This document shows, in pieces, positions 32,136 through 34,746 of a stretch of DNA of 34,746 nucleotides. Origin of the DNA: Burkholderiales bacterium (GTDB lineage Bacteria > Pseudomonadota > Gammaproteobacteria > Burkholderiales > SG8-39). Location: positions 1 through 34,746 of the forward strand of contig JADLES010000032.1 in NCBI GenBank assembly GCA_020845995.1, read 5' to 3'. Every line of letters starts with the position of its first letter. The first letter of the stretch is position 1. The notes under the pieces are model-generated. The model made no database searches. It was not told the origin of the DNA and worked only from the letters and a program-made list of their open reading frames with translations. The position numbers and the translations under genes are program-made.

Positions 32136-33454
32136 GTCTGCTCCTTGAGAAGAACCCGGCGCGCCTTCGCCTCGTAGCGCGGCAGCGCGCCGTGCGGATG
32201 GCACTCGACCGGGATGGTGAGGCCGAGCCGGCTCGACAGCGCGCGCGCCACCGCGGCGGCGAGGGCCGGGCGCTCGCCCGCGTAGCCGGCCTCGCACTCG
32301 ACGGCGACCGTGATCGACTTGGGCGAGCCGTCGATCGCATCGACGTAGATCTGCCACGCATCCTTGACCGTGCCGGGCGTGCCGGCGACGACGTCCTCGA
32401 TCTGCGAGGGAAACACGATCACGCCGCGCACCTTGAGCATGTCGTCCGAGCGCCCGATGATGCGGCCGATGAGCGGCATGCCGCGGCGGCCGCATTCGCA
32501 GTCGTAGGGCCGCTCGGACATGCGCACCAGGTCCCGCGTGCGCCAGCGCACCACCGGCGATGCCTCCTTGTCGAGCGTCGTCACCACCACCTCGCCGACT
32601 TCGCCGGGTCCGGCCGGCCGCAGCGTCGCCGGGTCGAGCAGCTCGGTGATCACAGAGTCCTCGTTGATGAGGTGCATCTCGTCGCGATGGTGCGCGTGCA
32701 GGCAGGCCGCGCCGAGGTTCGGTCCGCCCGCCTCGGTCGTGCCGTAGCTGTTGCGGGCGGTGAAGCCCGGCGGCATCGCCGCCTCGAGCTGCTCGCGAAA
32801 GGCGCGCGAGATGGGCTGTCCGCCGATGATCGCCAGGCGCAGCTTGCCCCAATGCGTCTTCGGTTCGATGCCGCGTTCACGCGCCACGCGCACGAGGTGC
32901 GAGAGAAAGAGCGGGGAAACGGTGGCGACCTCGCAGGCGAGGTCGCGCAGCCACTCGATGACGAGCTCGGCGCGCCCCGGTCCGACCGGGACGCAGGTCG
33001 CGCCGATTTCCTCCAGCGCCATCTCGTGCGCGGGCCCGCCCATCCAGAGCCCGTAGCCGAAGCCCTGGTAGACGCGATCCCCGGGCCGCACGCCGCCGCA
33101 GCGCAGCGCCCGCGCCACCTGCGCGGTGAGCCGCCGCAGGTCCCCGCGGGTGAAACCGAACAGGACCGGCAGGCCGGTGGTGCCCGAGGTCGCGAAGAAC
33201 CGGCTCACCTCGGAGACGCCGACGGTCAGAAAGGGAAACGGGTAGCGCGCCCGCAGGTCGGTTTTCTCCATGGTCGGGGCGCGGGCGAGCCCGTCCGCGG
33301 CGGCGAGGTCCCGCGGGTGCATGCCGGCCCGGGCGAAGTGCTCGCGCCATTCGGCGGAGGCGGCCAGGCGCTCGCCGAGCGCGGCGAGCTTGCGCGCCTG
33401 GAGGGCTTTCATGCCCTCGCGGTCGAGCGATTCCGCTTCCGGATGCGGCATCAT
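32132..33454 (-). CDS. PaaK-family (phenylacetate-CoA ligase-like) acyl-CoA ligase
   Basis: This 440-residue adenylate-forming ligase is of the PaaK/coenzyme-F390-synthetase family. Motifs are FFATSGTTGLPVLFGFTRGDL (P-loop, 88-96), NSYGTTEAGGPNLG, VVRWRTRDLVRM, a CECGRRG zinc-like knuckle and GRSDDMLKVRGVIVFPSQIEDVV. The 2-hydroxyisobutyryl-CoA ligase that feeds the hydroxyisobutyryl-CoA mutase is of this same family. The start ATG 33454 overlaps the TetR stop by four bases, and its own stop overlaps the mutase start by four, so three genes are translationally coupled. The likely role is making the CoA thioester substrate of the mutase. The acid is unknown. Confidence 0.9.
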   Translation of the reverse strand: MMPHPEAESLDREGMKALQARKLAALGERLAASAEWREHFARAGMHPRDLAAADGLARAPTMEKTDLRARYPFPFLTVGVSEVSRFFATSGTTGLPVLFGFTRGDLRRLTAQVARALRCGGVRPGDRVYQGFGYGLWMGGPAHEMALEEIGATCVPVGPGRAELVIEWLRDLACEVATVSPLFLSHLVRVARERGIEPKTHWGKLRLAIIGGQPISRAFREQLEAAMPPGFTARNSYGTTEAGGPNLGAACLHAHHRDEMHLINEDSVITELLDPATLRPAGPGEVGEVVVTTLDKEASPVVRWRTRDLVRMSERPYDCECGRRGMPLIGRIIGRSDDMLKVRGVIVFPSQIEDVVAGTPGTVKDAWQIYVDAIDGSPKSITVAVECEAGYAGERPALAAAVARALSSRLGLTIPVECHPHGALPRYEAKARRVLLKEQT

Positions 33455-34068
33455 CCGGGACTCGGCCGTGCGGGCGCGCGCGGCGCCGCCGCGGCGGGGC
33501 GCCGCAGCACCCCGGTGAGAAAGACCGTCTCGATGTGGCGGACGAGGCCCTCCTCGCCGACCGCGCCGCGCGGGTCGTACCAGGCGTCGAGCCCGTTCAG
33601 CATCGTCAGCAGCAGGAACGCGGCCACCGAGGGATCGAGGCGCCGGAACGCGCCGCGCCGCGTGCCGCGCTCGAGCAGGCGGCGCAGCGTGTCCAGGTAC
33701 CGTCGCTCCAGGCGCTCGATGGCGCGGCGGCTGCGCGCGCCCAGGCGTTCCATCTCGCGGTTGAGCACGGTGAGGCGGTGCGGGTGGCGCATGAAAAAGC
33801 CGACGTGGGCGCGAATCACGGTGCGGATCCGCCGCGCCGGATCGCGCTCGGCCGCGGAGCGCTCCACTTCCCGCAGGATGCCGGCGATCGACCCGGCGCA
33901 GACGGCGCGCAGCAGCTCCTCCTTGCCGCGGAAGTGATAGTAGATGCCGGGCTTGGTGAAGCCCGACGCCTCGGCCAGCGCGCGCACGCTGGTCGCGCCG
34001 AAGCCGCGCGCGGCGAACAGCCGCGCGGCGGCCTCGAGGATCTCTTCCCTGCGCGGATTACGTGCCAG
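33451..34068 (-). CDS. TetR-family repressor, N-terminus/start abnormal
   Basis: The N-terminal helix-turn-helix begins RNPRREEILEAAARLFAARGF, with GATSVRALAEASGFTKPGIYYHFRGKEELL as the recognition part. A C-terminal ligand domain follows, about 205 residues in all. No ATG, GTG or TTG occurs in frame between the upstream stop (34102-34104) and a GTG at 33987, and that GTG would remove half of the DNA-binding domain. A CTG at 34068 gives the right length and is used here. An ATG at 34082 lies in another frame, so a one-base insertion or two-base deletion near 34060-34080 would join it to the repressor. Either a rare CTG start, a frameshift mutation or a sequencing error is present. It heads the ligase-mutase operon and probably represses it and the divergent crotonase. 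Confidence 0.75.
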   Translation of the reverse strand: MARNPRREEILEAAARLFAARGFGATSVRALAEASGFTKPGIYYHFRGKEELLRAVCAGSIAGILREVERSAAERDPARRIRTVIRAHVGFFMRHPHRLTVLNREMERLGARSRRAIERLERRYLDTLRRLLERGTRRGAFRRLDPSVAAFLLLTMLNGLDAWYDPRGAVGEEGLVRHIETVFLTGVLRRPAAAAPRAPARPSPG

Positions 34069-34084
34069 TGGGTCGCGCTCATAC

Positions 34085-34133
34085 TTGACTGGTTGGTAAA
34101 GTTAGTGTATTCGTGGTCCGCGCGCGCCGTCAA
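34085..34133. promoter_or_regulatory. Overlapping divergent promoters, TetR operon and crotonase
   Basis: On the + strand TTGACT (34085-34090), 17 bases, TATTCG (34108-34113) would drive the crotonase. On the - strand TTGACG (34133-34128), 18 bases, TACACT (34109-34104) would drive the TetR operon. The AT-rich core GGTTGGTAAAGTTAGTG (34091-34107) lies in both and is a candidate TetR-binding region, though I see no clean palindrome in it. Confidence 0.4.
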
Positions 34134-34153
34134 GGCGGACGCAGGAGAGCGCC

Positions 34154-34746
34154 ATGCCGCCACACCCGCAACCCGAATCGCTGCTGCTCACGGCCGACCG
34201 CGCGGGCGTGCGCACCGTCACGCTCAACCGCCCGCGCGCGGGCAACGCGCTGTCGCTGGAGCTGATCCAGGCGCTGCAGCTCGCCTGGGAGCGCGCCGCG
34301 GCCGACCGCTCGGTGCGCGTGGTCGTGCTTGCCGGCGCGGGCCGCGTGTTCTGCGCCGGGCACGACCTGGCGGAGCTGGCGGCGCATCCGCGCGACCCGG
34401 CGTTCACGCGCGAGCTGATCACCACCTGCAACCGCATGATGCTGGCGATGAACGCGCTGCCGCAGCCGGTCATCGCCAAGGTCCAGGGCGTGGCGACCGC
34501 GGCGGGCATCCAGCTGGTCGCCGCGGCGGACCTGGCGGTGGCCTCGAGCGCGGCGAAATTCGCCACGCCCGGCGTCAACGTCGGCAACTGGTGCGCGACG
34601 CCGATGGTGGCGCTGTCGCGCGCCGTCGCGCGCAAGCACGCGCTCGGCTTCCTGCTGACCGGCGCGATGCAGAGCGCGGAAACCGCGCTGCGCGTCGGCC
34701 TGGTGAACGAGGTCGTGCCGCCCGAGCAACTCGACGCCGCGGTGGA
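34154..34746 (+). CDS. Enoyl-CoA hydratase/isomerase-family protein, ECHDC3-like (partial, runs off window)
   Basis: The first 197 residues of a crotonase-fold protein are visible; the 3' end lies beyond the window. ATG 34154 is preceded by AGGAGA. FCAGHDLAEL (oxyanion loop), then QGVATAAGIQLVAAADLAVA and FATPGVNVGNWCATPMVALSRAVARK closely match the ECHDC3 branch. Both glutamates used by true enoyl-CoA hydratases are absent: Q120 and G140 occupy the Glu144 and Glu164 positions of the rat enzyme. Ordinary hydration is therefore unlikely. It diverges from the TetR-ligase-mutase operon and shares its control region, so it probably belongs to the same pathway, perhaps as a CoA-ester isomerase, hydrolase or lyase. 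Confidence 0.88.
   Translation, partial: MPPHPQPESLLLTADRAGVRTVTLNRPRAGNALSLELIQALQLAWERAAADRSVRVVVLAGAGRVFCAGHDLAELAAHPRDPAFTRELITTCNRMMLAMNALPQPVIAKVQGVATAAGIQLVAAADLAVASSAAKFATPGVNVGNWCATPMVALSRAVARKHALGFLLTGAMQSAETALRVGLVNEVVPPEQLDAAV

Noticed and set aside
1..34746. Mobile elements, CRISPR arrays, tRNA or rRNA genes
   Set aside because: No transposase or integrase motifs, no regular short repeats with spacers and no tRNA-like cloverleaf were noticed on either strand.

Overview
The window is GC-rich, tightly packed bacterial DNA with the look of a betaproteobacterium of the Burkholderiales type. The signs are three orphan Bug/TctC periplasmic binding proteins, a liv-type ABC operon with an embedded acyl-CoA ligase, IclR and TetR catabolic regulators, Rnk, and a QseBC/PmrAB-like two-component pair. 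I see no tRNA, rRNA, transposase, phage gene or CRISPR array, and no stretch over 300 bases without a gene; the largest gap is 25728-25959. The content is mostly catabolic and respiratory accessory metabolism.

Layout. (1) 1-7546, + strand: a catabolic run with a HpaH-type hydratase, an ACMSD-like amidohydrolase, two Bug proteins, an FAD amine/amino-acid oxidase-like protein, a third Bug protein and an aldo/keto reductase. (2) 7576-10331: an IclR regulator diverging from two unrecognised genes. The first of these is an internally duplicated 424-residue protein, and a pair of similar 15-bp elements lies between it and the regulator. (3) 10374-15914: dienelactone hydrolase, secreted YtcJ-like amidohydrolase, rubrerythrin-like protein, a two-gene GMC dehydrogenase and a small lipoprotein. 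(4) 15950-19170, - strand: SHP cytochrome, diheme cytochrome c, cytochrome b561, response regulator and histidine kinase, in one operon with a direct-repeat box upstream. (5) 19319-25727, - strand: livK-livG-livF-acyl-CoA ligase-livM-livH. (6) 25960-30022, + strand: MFS exporter, SugE/Gdx, DUF1275 protein, Rnk and a lipoprotein-like lactonase-fold hydrolase. (7) 30056-34746: a TetR, PaaK-like ligase, mutase large subunit and mutase small subunit operon, diverging from an ECHDC3-like crotonase that runs off the window.

The most interesting system is region 7. A carboxylate would be activated to its CoA thioester, rearranged by a two-subunit B12-dependent mutase, and possibly processed by the divergent crotonase. 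The layout resembles the 2-hydroxyisobutyryl-CoA mutase module. However, the mutase carries neither the methylmalonyl-CoA residues (Tyr/Arg) nor the isobutyryl- or hydroxyisobutyryl-type residues at the substrate-determining positions, so its substrate may be undescribed. Second are the SHP electron-transfer operon with its own regulatory pair, and the IclR-linked pair of unknown genes.

Starts were chosen by hand from codon, ribosome-binding site and family alignment. All functions are read from recalled family motifs; no search was run.
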